A DNA stretch of 9,134 nt from Bifidobacterium breve (GCA_943325655.2 CALPQG020000072.1:1-9134), one strand, 5' to 3'; positions 1-6,431 are shown, numbered from the stretch's first letter. The notes: generated by a model from the sequence alone, not told the origin. Made by a program: numbers and translations.

Positions 1-74
1 GTAAACTTACCAATATCAGCAGGGGAAAATATGAGGCGGATTATAGGGTAAAAGCACCGATTGGGAAAAGATAG
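1..74 (+). CDS. C-terminal end of an unidentified upstream gene (partial)
   Basis: The window seems to open inside a gene. Reading from base 3, the frame gives a lysine- and arginine-rich tail ending ...YRVKAPIGKR, with TAG at 72-74. Reading from base 1 gives a shorter tail ending ...ENMRRIIG with TAA at 49-51, so the frame is not certain. I prefer the frame ending at 74 because its stop lies directly before a run of nine T, as expected at a transcript end. No family can be recognised from so few residues, and a gene on the other strand is not excluded. Confidence 0.3.
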   Translation, partial: KLTNISRGKYEADYRVKAPIGKR

Positions 75-84
75 CTTTTTTTTT
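66..84 (+). terminator. Weak terminator-like hairpin with T-run
   Basis: A short stem AAAAG (66-70) / CTTTT (75-79) with a four-base loop runs into nine consecutive T (76-84). The stem is only 5 bp and AT-rich, so it is a weak intrinsic terminator at best. Its position just after the probable end of the upstream gene is the main support. Confidence 0.25.
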
Positions 85-87
85 AGT

Positions 88-258
88 TTTGAGTGTTTAG
101 TGTTGAATGTTAAGTATAAATGAAAAATTTGAGTGTTTAGTTTTTAGTTAAAAAGACAGTTCATTTTGAGTGTCTAAAATTTAATTTCTTACACCTGAAA
201 TCTATAAGCTAATGTCTGAAAATTTTACTCAAAACTCAACACTTAAAACGCAACACTC
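88..258. repeat. GAGTGTTTAG-type low-complexity repeat cluster, running into the aminotransferase start
   Basis: TTTGAGTGTTTAGT occurs exactly at 88-101 and again at 128-141, and a degenerate third copy (TTTGAGTGTCTA) lies at 165-176. The reverse complement of the same motif family appears at 227-258 (ACTCAAAACTCAACAC, then CGCAACACTC) and encodes part of the aminotransferase N-terminus, including the residues STLKTQHS. The spacing of the direct copies is 40 and then 37 bp. Opposed copies could fold into a hairpin across the translation start. Whether this is a mobile repeat family or only drift in a T/G-rich spacer cannot be decided here. Confidence 0.6.
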
Positions 259-1390
259 ATTCAAGCTTCCTCAATTTGGGACTACCATTTTTACCGTAAT
301 GTCTCAGTTGGCCAATGAACACCAGGCCATTAATTTAGCACAGGGATTTCCTAATTTCCCCTGTTCAGATCAATTGGTTGATTTGGTGACTTTTTACATG
401 AAAACTGGCCATAACCAATATGCTCCAATGCCTGGAGTGGCTGCTTTAAGAGAACAAATTGCAAAAAAAACGGCCTTGCTTTACGGCCATCTTCCAGACA
501 GTAATTCAGACATTACCATTACCTGTGGGGCTACCGAAGCGGTATTTTCTACCATTACCACTTGTGTGCAACCAGGAGATGAAGTCATCGTTTTTGAACC
601 TGCTTTTGATATTTACGCTCCGGCAATTTCCCTTTGTGGCGGTGTCCTAAAACCTGTGGCTTTGTCTTTGCCGGATTACCGACTTGACCATGAATTGTTG
701 GCTAAAAGCATCAGCAGTAAAACGAAATTGATAATCCTCAATTCTCCCCATAATCCTTCAGGAGCTATTGTGAGCCATGAAGACATGTTGTTTTTGGAGC
801 AATTGTTAAAAGGAACTGACATACTTTTGTTGAGTGATGAGGTGTATGAACATATCGTTTTTGACGGTAAAAAACACCATTCGGCACATGAATATCCTGA
901 CTTGAGAAATCGTAGTTTTGTGATCAGTTCATTAGGAAAAACTTACCATACCACAGGCTGGAGAATGGGCTATGTGATTGCCCCAAAAGCATTGATGGCT
1001 GAATTTAGAAAAGTGCATCAATATATAACTTTCAGTGCACATACTCCTTCACAATACGCGTTTGCTGAATTTATGAAAGATGAAAGTCAATATTTAGGTT
1101 TGAATGATTTTTTTCAACAAAAAAGAGATTTATTTTTGAATGCTTTGAAAACTTCACGTTTTAAAGTAATCCCTACTGCTGGAACGTATTTTCAGTTTTT
1201 GTCGTACCAAGGAATGAGCGATGGGAATGATGTTGCTTATGCCACACAACTCACCGCAATTCATGGCGTAGCTGCTATACCTGTTTCTGTTTTTTACCAA
1301 GAGCCACAAAACAACCACATGTTGAGGTTTTGCTTCGCCAAAGACGAGGAAACCTTACTTAAAGCCGCCGAAAAATTATGCAAGATTTAA
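212..1390 (+). CDS. ybdL: Methionine/aromatic aminotransferase, YbdL-type (PLP fold type I)
   Basis: This is a PLP-dependent class I/II aminotransferase of 392 residues, close in length and pattern to E. coli YbdL (about 386). Visible hallmarks are KLPQFGTTIF (18-27), NLAQGFPNF (41-49), NQYAPMPG (68-75), the PLP-binding GATEA (106-110), N181 in SPHNPSG, D209 and Y212 in SDEVYEH, the Schiff-base lysine K243 in SSLGKTYHTTGW, and the carboxylate-binding R372 in LRFCFAK. YbdL-type enzymes prefer methionine and aromatic amino acids or histidine and interconvert them with their 2-keto acids in the cytoplasm. The ATG at 212 is the only one before the conserved core. The roughly 17 residues ahead of KLPQ are partly encoded by a low-complexity repeat and are probably not functional. 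The gene overlaps the next by 13 bases, and the pairing with an omega-amidase argues for glutamine-dependent formation of methionine from its keto acid. The exact substrate is inferred. Confidence 0.93.
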   Translation: MSENFTQNSTLKTQHSFKLPQFGTTIFTVMSQLANEHQAINLAQGFPNFPCSDQLVDLVTFYMKTGHNQYAPMPGVAALREQIAKKTALLYGHLPDSNSDITITCGATEAVFSTITTCVQPGDEVIVFEPAFDIYAPAISLCGGVLKPVALSLPDYRLDHELLAKSISSKTKLIILNSPHNPSGAIVSHEDMLFLEQLLKGTDILLLSDEVYEHIVFDGKKHHSAHEYPDLRNRSFVISSLGKTYHTTGWRMGYVIAPKALMAEFRKVHQYITFSAHTPSQYAFAEFMKDESQYLGLNDFFQQKRDLFLNALKTSRFKVIPTAGTYFQFLSYQGMSDGNDVAYATQLTAIHGVAAIPVSVFYQEPQNNHMLRFCFAKDEETLLKAAEKLCKI

Positions 1391-2157
1391 CCATATCTGT
1401 CGTACAGGCCAATTTATATTGGGAAGACATTCGCGCCAACCTGAGTAATTTTGAAGAAAAAATTTGGTGCCTTTCGGGTAAAACGGATCTGATTATTTTA
1501 CCTGAAATGTTTAGTACGGGCTTTAGCATGGAAACACAAAAGCTTGCAGAACCAATGAACCACACTACTTTTAAGTGGATGAAACAAATGGCAGCGCAAA
1601 CAGGTGCGGTCATTACCGGAAGTTATATGGTCAAAGAGGGAACGCAGTTTTTTAACCGTTTGCTTTGGATGCGTCCTGATGGCAGTTTTGAAACGTACGA
1701 CAAACGCCATCTTTTTAGGATGGTAGAAGAACACAGAGCGTTTGCAGCTGGCAATAAGCGCTTGGTTTGTGAGTGGAAAGGATGGAAAATCGCACCTTTT
1801 ATATGTTATGATTTGAGGTTTCCGGTGTGGAGCAGAAGCGTCAAAAATGAACCCATTGACCTGATGATTTACGTGGCCAACTGGCCCGAAAAACGTGCCC
1901 ATAGTTGGAATACCTTGTTGCAAGCCCGAGCGATTGAAAACTTGTCGTATGTGGCTGGAGTAAACAGGGTGGGAGAGGATGGACAACAAATCCATTATTC
2001 TGGTGATTCTGCCATCATTGATCCTAAAGGCGAACAATTGTACCATCAAAAAGAGATGGAAGACATCTTCACGCAAGTGTTGAGTTATGAGCAACTGTAC
2101 ATTTACCGTAAATCATTTCCTGCACATTTGGATGCAGATGATTTTAAGTTGTTATAA
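1378..2157 (+). CDS. yafV: Omega-amidase, YafV-type (nitrilase superfamily, 2-oxoglutaramate hydrolase)
   Basis: This 259-residue carbon-nitrogen hydrolase resembles E. coli YafV in length and motifs. The Glu-Lys-Cys triad is complete: E43 in LPEMFSTGF, K109 in YDKRHLFRM, and the nucleophile C143 in FICYDLRFPVWSR. Other conserved blocks are EEH (117-119), YVANWP (165-170), QARAIEN (182-188) and GDS (209-211). Family members hydrolyse 2-oxoglutaramate or 2-oxosuccinamate to the dicarboxylic keto acid plus ammonia in the cytoplasm. The start codon lies inside the last codons of the aminotransferase gene (ATGCAAGATTTAA), so translation is probably coupled and the two are made together. By removing 2-oxoglutaramate it would make glutamine-driven transamination irreversible, as in methionine salvage. 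The stop codon TAA is immediately followed by the shared terminator hairpin. The family is certain; the physiological substrate is inferred. Confidence 0.95.
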   Translation: MQDLTISVVQANLYWEDIRANLSNFEEKIWCLSGKTDLIILPEMFSTGFSMETQKLAEPMNHTTFKWMKQMAAQTGAVITGSYMVKEGTQFFNRLLWMRPDGSFETYDKRHLFRMVEEHRAFAAGNKRLVCEWKGWKIAPFICYDLRFPVWSRSVKNEPIDLMIYVANWPEKRAHSWNTLLQARAIENLSYVAGVNRVGEDGQQIHYSGDSAIIDPKGEQLYHQKEMEDIFTQVLSYEQLYIYRKSFPAHLDADDFKLL

Positions 2158-2205
2158 AAAATAAGGTCAACGAAGTCCTAAACATTGCCGACCTTATACC
2201 TTATT
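2156..2205 (-). terminator. Intrinsic terminator between convergent genes
   Basis: ATAAGGTC (2161-2168) pairs perfectly with GACCTTAT (2190-2197). Read on the minus strand, the stem is followed by a run of T (complement of 2156-2161), which makes it a reasonable rho-independent terminator for the metalloprotease gene. A second 3' arm, ACCTTATT (2198-2205), could pair instead with AATAAGGT (2160-2167). On the plus strand no clean T-run follows, so termination of the aminotransferase operon here is less certain. The A-run overlaps the operon's stop codon. Confidence 0.65.
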
Positions 2206-2216
2206 GGTTTATAAAT

Positions 2217-4313
2217 TTATTGAAGCATAATTTTCTCCCAAAAGTTAAGGTCTCCTTTTTTGATATTCACCATGTAAATGCCTTTTGGTAAATCCTTTAA
2301 ATCCAGGGTAGAAACTGATGTTTCAACATCCTCCGCAGTGGCAACAGCACTGCCCATTAAATTATAACAAGTTAAACGTTCATAGCCACCTTCCATTGCA
2401 ATGGTTATATTTCCAGCGCTTGGGTTAGGATAAATGGTCACATTGCTTTGTGTTACATTTTCGTCAATGCCAGTGATAGTGTTGGAATCAATGTAAATGC
2501 TGTCGAGGTATAAATTGTTTTCGTTTTCTGTTCTGTTGTCAAAATAGAGCATTACATTCTGATCGGCATACGCAGCCAGTGAAATGCTTATTTTTTTCCA
2601 TTCTGCATTCGTTGTCGGGGTATAAAAGCTGGTTGTAAAATCAGGTGCCTGAACTACTAAATCTTGTCCACCTTTTTTAAAGACCACATTTTTGGTAATC
2701 CCACAGTCGTTAGACACACTGATGGTTAATGTATCAGAAGCGACATACGGAGAAGAATATACTTTGTAGGCGTAATAAAAAGATAAACTTGAATTGCTCT
2801 TCACTGTAAAACGTGGAGAAATGAGTGCATCATGTTCTCCATTTAGGCCTGTAGTAATATAGTTTTTAATCACTACAGCTTTGCTTCCCATTGAGGGAGC
2901 ATTAGTTGCTTGTTCCCAGGTAATGTTCTTGTCCGGGTTGTCAATTGACCAATTTGCTGGAGGGAATGTACTGCCTTCAAAGCTTTCCATGAACGGTAGC
3001 GATACGGTTGGAATATTTAAAATACTGTGTGTCAAAGTGTCGTTTGATTTGTTTTCGTCCGTTTTGTTATTCGGTAAATTGGTGATAAAATCAAGTGTAT
3101 TGTTAGTGTTGGTTAATGTTATGTCAGCCAAAGTTACAGTAGTTTTTTGAAGTGATGGCAACAATCCTGACCAGTGTTTGGTGGATACCAATTGTTGGTT
3201 TACATATACGTTGATGTCTACCGATTTTAAGGTGTCCAGTCCTAAGTTTGACAAATCAATTTGTGGAGACAACGTGCCACAAGCGTTTTCATTTGGAGCA
3301 GGTGAAACCAAATTTAACAAAGCGGCATCGGTAGCCAAGTCAAATGGTTTTGCCCCATCTGAAGTTAATAAGGAAGCTCTATCATTGGTGAGTGCTGAAA
3401 CCATTCTGTCAACCTGACCCTGAGAAAACATGCTCATACAATCGTCATTCGAATAATCCATATAGTTCATGTACATTTCTCCATCAGCAGTGGTAGCGGG
3501 ACAAACTTTGTAGGGATAGGTACGGCAACCAGTATTGGCATCATGGTGAAGAGGCGTGTCGGCAACATTGTCATTTCCGGTACAGTCAGATTTGTCGCCC
3601 CAGATGTGTTTTAAATTTAAGTAATGTCCAATTTCATGGGTGGCAGTTCGGCCCAATTGAAAAGGAGCAACTGCAGTACCCATAGTGCCAAAGCAATCAT
3701 AAGTAATTACAACACCGTCAATGTCGGCCGAAGCGCCAGGGAAATAGGCATAGCCCAATACATTGTTATCGATGTTACATACCCAAATGTTTAAGTATTT
3801 GCTTGGATCCCAACCTTCAATGCCGCCCCTGGCTGTAAATTTCATATCATCATGCTCGTCGAAACTTATTTTGTTGGTGGCTGTTCTGGTAATTCCGGTA
3901 GTTGGATTTCCGTTGGGGTCACGTTTTGCCAACACAAATTGGATTTGAGCATTTCCCGCCAATCCCTGAAAAGCTGCGGGAGTGGATGTTAAAAAATTGT
4001 CATTTGTTTTGCTGTAATCTTTGTTAAGTGCCGTGAACTGAGAAGCGATTTGGGCATCAGAAATATTTTGTTGTGGTGTGTTGTACAATACATGCACCAC
4101 CACAGGAATGGTATAAGGTAAACTTGTATTCAACCTGGCCATTGGTTTTCTTGCAATCATTGAATTGTCAGCAACTCTTTGGGCATAATTGGCGTCTTTT
4201 TGCATTAACAAAGTAGAGGCTTCATGTGAATGACAGCTCCTTACCCTTTGTGCTTGTGCAACCAATGTGGAGATAATGGCAATAATGAGGATAATAGATT
4301 TTAATTTGTTCAT
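2217..4313 (-). CDS. Secreted M43-family metalloprotease with T9SS type A sorting domain
   Basis: This 698-residue exported zinc protease begins with a signal peptide (MNKLK, then a hydrophobic stretch ending at about AQAQ, residue 22). The catalytic domain runs from about 66 (PYTIPVVVHVLYN) to 310. It holds the metzincin site HEIGHYLNLKH (H226, E227, H230, H236) and the Met-turn YMNYMDYS (M285), typical of M43 (cytophagalysin/pappalysin) enzymes. A CARDB- or Ig-like stretch follows (about 337-432). Next is a 'choice-of-anchor J'-like jelly roll opening with LPFMESFEG and ending near NLYLDSIYID (about 439-609). The C-terminal sorting domain starts at TIYPNPSAGN (about 626) and ends LPKGIYMVNIKKG...KIMLQ. 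The protein should cross the outer membrane by T9SS and be surface-bound or released. The frame is open up to 4400, but the extra 29 residues would bury the signal peptide, so ATG 4311-4313 is chosen. It is monocistronic, with its own terminator. The substrate is unknown. Confidence 0.93.
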   Translation of the reverse strand: MNKLKSIILIIAIISTLVAQAQRVRSCHSHEASTLLMQKDANYAQRVADNSMIARKPMARLNTSLPYTIPVVVHVLYNTPQQNISDAQIASQFTALNKDYSKTNDNFLTSTPAAFQGLAGNAQIQFVLAKRDPNGNPTTGITRTATNKISFDEHDDMKFTARGGIEGWDPSKYLNIWVCNIDNNVLGYAYFPGASADIDGVVITYDCFGTMGTAVAPFQLGRTATHEIGHYLNLKHIWGDKSDCTGNDNVADTPLHHDANTGCRTYPYKVCPATTADGEMYMNYMDYSNDDCMSMFSQGQVDRMVSALTNDRASLLTSDGAKPFDLATDAALLNLVSPAPNENACGTLSPQIDLSNLGLDTLKSVDINVYVNQQLVSTKHWSGLLPSLQKTTVTLADITLTNTNNTLDFITNLPNNKTDENKSNDTLTHSILNIPTVSLPFMESFEGSTFPPANWSIDNPDKNITWEQATNAPSMGSKAVVIKNYITTGLNGEHDALISPRFTVKSNSSLSFYYAYKVYSSPYVASDTLTISVSNDCGITKNVVFKKGGQDLVVQAPDFTTSFYTPTTNAEWKKISISLAAYADQNVMLYFDNRTENENNLYLDSIYIDSNTITGIDENVTQSNVTIYPNPSAGNITIAMEGGYERLTCYNLMGSAVATAEDVETSVSTLDLKDLPKGIYMVNIKKGDLNFWEKIMLQ

Positions 4314-4489
4314 AGTGTGGTTCTTAACAATTAATGCTCCTAAGCTTAAAGTAGTACGAGGGCTTGTTTTAAACGTTACTAAACTACTTGTTTTTTTCAA
4401 GTAAATGGTGTTTTTAGATAAAATATTTTGGTTTTTGGTGTGTAATTGAAAGTAATGCGTTGCTTTGTAATGTTTTGTGTTGATATTAA

Positions 4490-4529
4490 ATCAAAAAATG
4501 GATACCCTTTCGACTATCCATTTTTTGAT
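4490..4529. terminator. Strong 15-bp hairpin, probable (bidirectional) terminator
   Basis: ATCAAAAAATGGATA (4490-4504) and TATCCATTTTTTGAT (4515-4529) are perfect inverted repeats around a 10-base loop. A6 and T6 tracts flank a GGATA/TATCC core, the usual form of a bidirectional intrinsic terminator. It lies 24 bases downstream of the stop of the T9SS-tail remnant on the minus strand and upstream of the metalloprotease gene, so it most likely ended transcription of the now broken gene and insulates the protease gene. Confidence 0.75.
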
Positions 4530-4553
4530 AAATTACCTGTAAATTGGAATTGT

Positions 4554-4721
4554 TTATTTCACAATCACCACCTGTTTGGGAAGTGTTAATGATGCAGTGG
4601 CAACTTTAAAGAGATACACCGCTGGCTGCATCAGCAGTTGAAATATAGAATGATTTGAGCAAAAATAGACAGCAATGGCACAAACAGTAAATACTATTGG
4701 AGTGCCTGCTGCTTTAAACAT
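4554..4721 (-). pseudogene. Remnant of a T9SS-sorted protein (C-terminal tail only)
   Basis: On the minus strand a short frame ends at TAA (4554-4556). Its last residues are QPAVYLFKVATASLTLPKQ followed by VVIVK. This matches the usual end of T9SS type A sorting domains: small residue, (V/I)Y, alternating hydrophobics, then K-rich beta strand and a terminal lysine. An ATG at 4719-4721 would give a 55-residue product without a signal peptide or the YPNP motif, and the frame closes at 4776. Upstream sequence in the other minus frames shows only short hydrophobic open stretches. The best reading is the 3' end of a deleted or frameshifted exported protein gene whose terminator hairpin (4490-4529) survives. 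A chance resemblance is possible, because the match covers only about 24 residues. Confidence 0.5.
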
Positions 4722-5397
4722 TGGCGCAAATTCAACGACAAGCGTTAACCACCATAACCAACAAAATGATATGTGTCATTGCGATAAACAACATTATTCT
4801 TGGCACTTTCCCGCGAAAAGCGGAATCAATCAATGCTTTTTATCCTTGTAGCACAATCTTAACTATTTTTGGGCTGCTGAAAAAGCATTAAGCTTTTCAA
4901 CAACAAGATGTCTTGATTCTTAGATTCAAGGATAAAGTACAAGCATAACATTACTTATCGTTGAATTGTCTTGTATTCTACCTTTAAAAAATACTTTAAA
5001 AAATTTACTCCATGCAACGGTTAAAAACAACATGCTGCTTGAGCCTATTGAAGTTGATACCTTTCAGCAGATTTAGTGGAGAGTTTGTTTGATTGTAATG
5101 AATCAAATTTTGCATTTTTGATACCACTTGTCTGCCGTGTCGGAGCCTTGATTTTCGCTGGTTATTTTTTTTCGTCAAGGGGAAATGACAAGTTAAAAGT
5201 AAATATGAATAAACCACTTTTTTTAGCAAACGCTATTTAACTCTTGAATACTTATGTGATTTCATGTAGCGCAAGCTTCAACAGCTTTAATGATAAATAA
5301 ATTATTTCAAACCTTACTCTTCCACTTTGTCGTGTATTCCCCCAAAAAATACCAAATAAGTACACGTTTCCATGTTTACAAAAGTAAAGCAAGAAAC
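4722..5397. other. Long stretch without a convincing gene
   Basis: No recognisable gene lies here. On the minus strand a hydrophobic stretch (IMLFIAMTHIILLVMVV, about 4748-4798) in a different frame from the T9SS tail may be debris of the same lost gene. A 74-codon minus-strand frame (5005-5229) begins MLKKVVYSYLLLTCHF and continues basic and asparagine-rich. It shows no known motif, and an overlapping frame is nearly as open, so I do not call it a gene. Small inverted repeats at 4875-4930 are listed separately. No tRNA, rRNA or transposase signature was seen. Confidence 0.5.
4875..4930. repeat. Three adjacent small inverted repeats
   Basis: There are three inverted repeats in a row. The first is TGCTGAAAAAGC (4875-4886) against AGCTTTTCAACA (4891-4902), with one mismatch and one bulge. 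The second is CAAGA (4904-4908) against TCTTG (4911-4915). The third is CTTGATTCT (4912-4920) against AGATTCAAG (4922-4930), with one mismatch. The second and third share bases and cannot form together. No T-run follows on the plus strand. They may be remnants of terminators or of an intergenic repeat. Confidence 0.45.
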
Positions 5398-5440
5398 AAA
5401 AAAAATCCCTCTCCCTACGTTGCCGTAAGAAGAGGGATTT
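5398..5440 (-). terminator. Rho-independent terminator of the cold-shock gene
   Basis: AAATCCCTCT (5403-5412) and AGAGGGATTT (5431-5440) form a perfect 10-bp stem. Inside the loop, TACG (5416-5419) and CGTA (5424-5427) can extend the structure. On the minus strand the stem is followed by eight T (complement of 5398-5405). It begins 18 bases after the stop codon of the cold-shock gene, the textbook arrangement. Confidence 0.9.
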
Positions 5441-5458
5441 CTAACTATGTCGTTCTGA

Positions 5459-5650
5459 TTAAAGAAGTTGCACGTTAACAGCGTTTAAGCCTTTTTTGCC
5501 TCTTTCAACATCATACTTAACCTGATCATTTTCTCTAACTTGATCGATAAGACCTGATGAGTGAACGAAGATGTCTTCAGAAGAATCTTCTGGTTTAATG
5601 AACCCAAATCCTTTTGAGTCATTGAAGAATTTAATTGTACCTTTTTGCAT
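5459..5650 (-). CDS. Cold-shock domain protein (CspA family)
   Basis: This 63-residue single cold-shock domain protein is a small cytoplasmic OB-fold that binds single-stranded RNA and DNA and usually acts as an RNA chaperone in cold shock or growth transitions. RNP1 is visible as KGFGFI (13-18) and RNP2 as IFVHSS (27-32). The N-terminal KGTIKFFN and the C-terminal KKGLNAVNV are also typical, and the length is slightly below the usual 64-70. One aromatic of the classic KWFN motif is phenylalanine here (KFFN), as in many Bacteroidota copies. It is a lone gene with its own terminator. The start is the ATG at 5648-5650, and no Shine-Dalgarno is visible. Which of several paralogues this is cannot be told. 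Confidence 0.96.
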   Translation of the reverse strand: MQKGTIKFFNDSKGFGFIKPEDSSEDIFVHSSGLIDQVRENDQVKYDVERGKKGLNAVNVQLL

Positions 5651-5997
5651 TATATTATTTATATGAACGCAAGCTAATTAATTAATTTCATTGTTGCACT
5701 ATTGTTTATGAATTAATTTTAATAAAAATTGCAATTTTATTTTAATTCATTGAATTACAGTGGTTTTATTATTATTTTTAATCGGTTATATTTCAAATGA
5801 TTTGTCTGTAGTAGCCTATTCGAATTATTGTTAAGGTTGCTTTATTATAAATTCGCAAAAAGAAACTTACAATATGTTATTGACTACTTTCATTCTTATT
5901 TGTTGGCTTATATTTATACTTATTGATAACATTAAATGCGGAGTAAATTCTCAAAAAATCTAAACATACATTTCAAACGTTGACTTTTACTATATAT
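5651..5997. other. AT-rich upstream region of the cold-shock gene
   Basis: No gene is seen here. The region is very AT-rich and should hold the promoter and leader of the cold-shock gene on the minus strand. I found no good TAnnTTTG -7 element on that strand. An imperfect inverted repeat at 5708-5750 (ATGAATTAA...TTGC / GCAA...TTAATTCAT, with about five unpaired bases in the left arm) lies 58-100 bases ahead of the start codon and could be a leader hairpin. Cold-shock mRNAs in other bacteria often have long structured leaders, but a link here is inference. Confidence 0.4.
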
Positions 5998-6230
5998 AAC
6001 CTGTTGGGTGAAATTAAATAATTGATTATGGTCATTTGCGTTAGCGATTGAGGGATTGTTTGAGCTCTTTTTTCTTATAAGGTTGTGTGATTTCTGAATC
6101 ATAGACAGAATGCAAATACCTTATAAGAAAAAAAGCGAGTGCCGAAAGCGCGATCCGCCGCGGCGGAAAACGCCCTAAACAACCAGGAATTAAACCATTT
6201 ATTATAATAACTAATTTCACCCAAAAGGTT
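5998..6230. mobile_element. 233-bp non-coding element with 19-bp terminal inverted repeats (MITE- or REP-like)
   Basis: The ends AACCTGTTGGGTGAAATTA (5998-6016) and TAATTTCACCCAAAAGGTT (6212-6230) are inverted repeats with 18 of 19 bases matching. Inside, CTTTTTTCTTATAAGGT (6067-6083) pairs with its complement at 6118-6135, with one extra A. A smaller hairpin, TGATT/AATCA (6088-6101), sits in that loop. A GC-rich 14-bp palindrome, TCCGCCGCGGCGGA (6154-6167), stands out in AT-rich surroundings and lies in a stretch (about 6133-6176) of clearly higher GC than its neighbours. There is no transposase and no clear target-site duplication. A minus-strand frame of 64 codons spans it (6041-6235) but looks like an accident of the repeat. 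The structure fits a MITE or a palindromic intergenic repeat mobilised in trans. One copy in one window cannot prove mobility. Confidence 0.6.
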
Positions 6231-6301
6231 TTCATAATCTATATCTTCTCATTTTTTAAACAATTGAAAACGTGTTTACCCCTAACTATCAAAAGGCTTA
6301 T

Positions 6302-6352
6302 TAGTAACATTTCAATAATATATACATGGTAATAGTAACATTGAAATAATAT
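6302..6352. repeat. Two 20-bp direct repeats 31 bp apart upstream of the receptor gene
   Basis: TAGTAACATTTCAATAATAT (6302-6321) and TAGTAACATTGAAATAATAT (6333-6352) agree at 18 of 20 bases. The two mismatches turn ATTTCAAT (6309-6316) into its exact reverse complement ATTGAAAT (6340-6347), so the pair can also be read as an inverted repeat. The 31-bp period is about three helical turns. The copies end 13 bases before the candidate -33 element of the receptor gene, a plausible place for a regulator. The regulator is unknown. Confidence 0.5.
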
Positions 6353-6364
6353 TGCCATAAAGGG

Positions 6365-6390
6365 TTGCTTAAATGACAACAATACTTTTG
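6365..6390 (+). promoter_or_regulatory. Candidate Bacteroidota-type promoter of the TonB-dependent receptor gene
   Basis: TACTTTTG (6383-6390) fits the Bacteroidota -7 consensus TAnnTTTG exactly. A TTG at 6365-6367 could be the -33 element, but the 15-base gap is shorter than the usual 17-23. The -7 element ends 41 bases before the start codon, which leaves a leader of about 35 bases. Confidence 0.45.
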
Positions 6391-6431
6391 TGCTGTTAAA
6401 AACATACCCAAATAATTAGCCACTCATTACA

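Noticed and set aside
1498..2094. 198-codon open frame on the minus strand
   Set aside because: It lies antisense to the well-supported omega-amidase gene and its translation shows no recognisable motif.
4314..4400. Upstream extension of the metalloprotease frame (29 extra residues)
   Set aside because: The extension would move the signal peptide away from the N-terminus. ATG 4311-4313 starts directly at a normal signal sequence.
5005..5229. 74-codon minus-strand open frame
   Set aside because: There is no motif, no clear promoter, and an overlapping frame that is nearly as open. It is kept only as part of the description of the gene-poor stretch.
4722..5397. Insertion sequence or transposase fragment
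   Set aside because: No transposase motif, matching terminal repeats or target duplication could be seen by eye.
5290..5478. 62-codon plus-strand open frame
   Set aside because: It runs through the cold-shock gene's terminator hairpin and into that gene's 3' end on the opposite strand, with no protein-like features.
6041..6235. 64-codon minus-strand open frame
   Set aside because: It lies almost wholly within the terminal-inverted-repeat element and is encoded by its stems and GC palindrome. It reads as a by-product of the repeat.
5998..6352. CRISPR array
   Set aside because: There are only two diverged direct repeats, at 31-bp spacing, with no regular spacers and no cas gene nearby.
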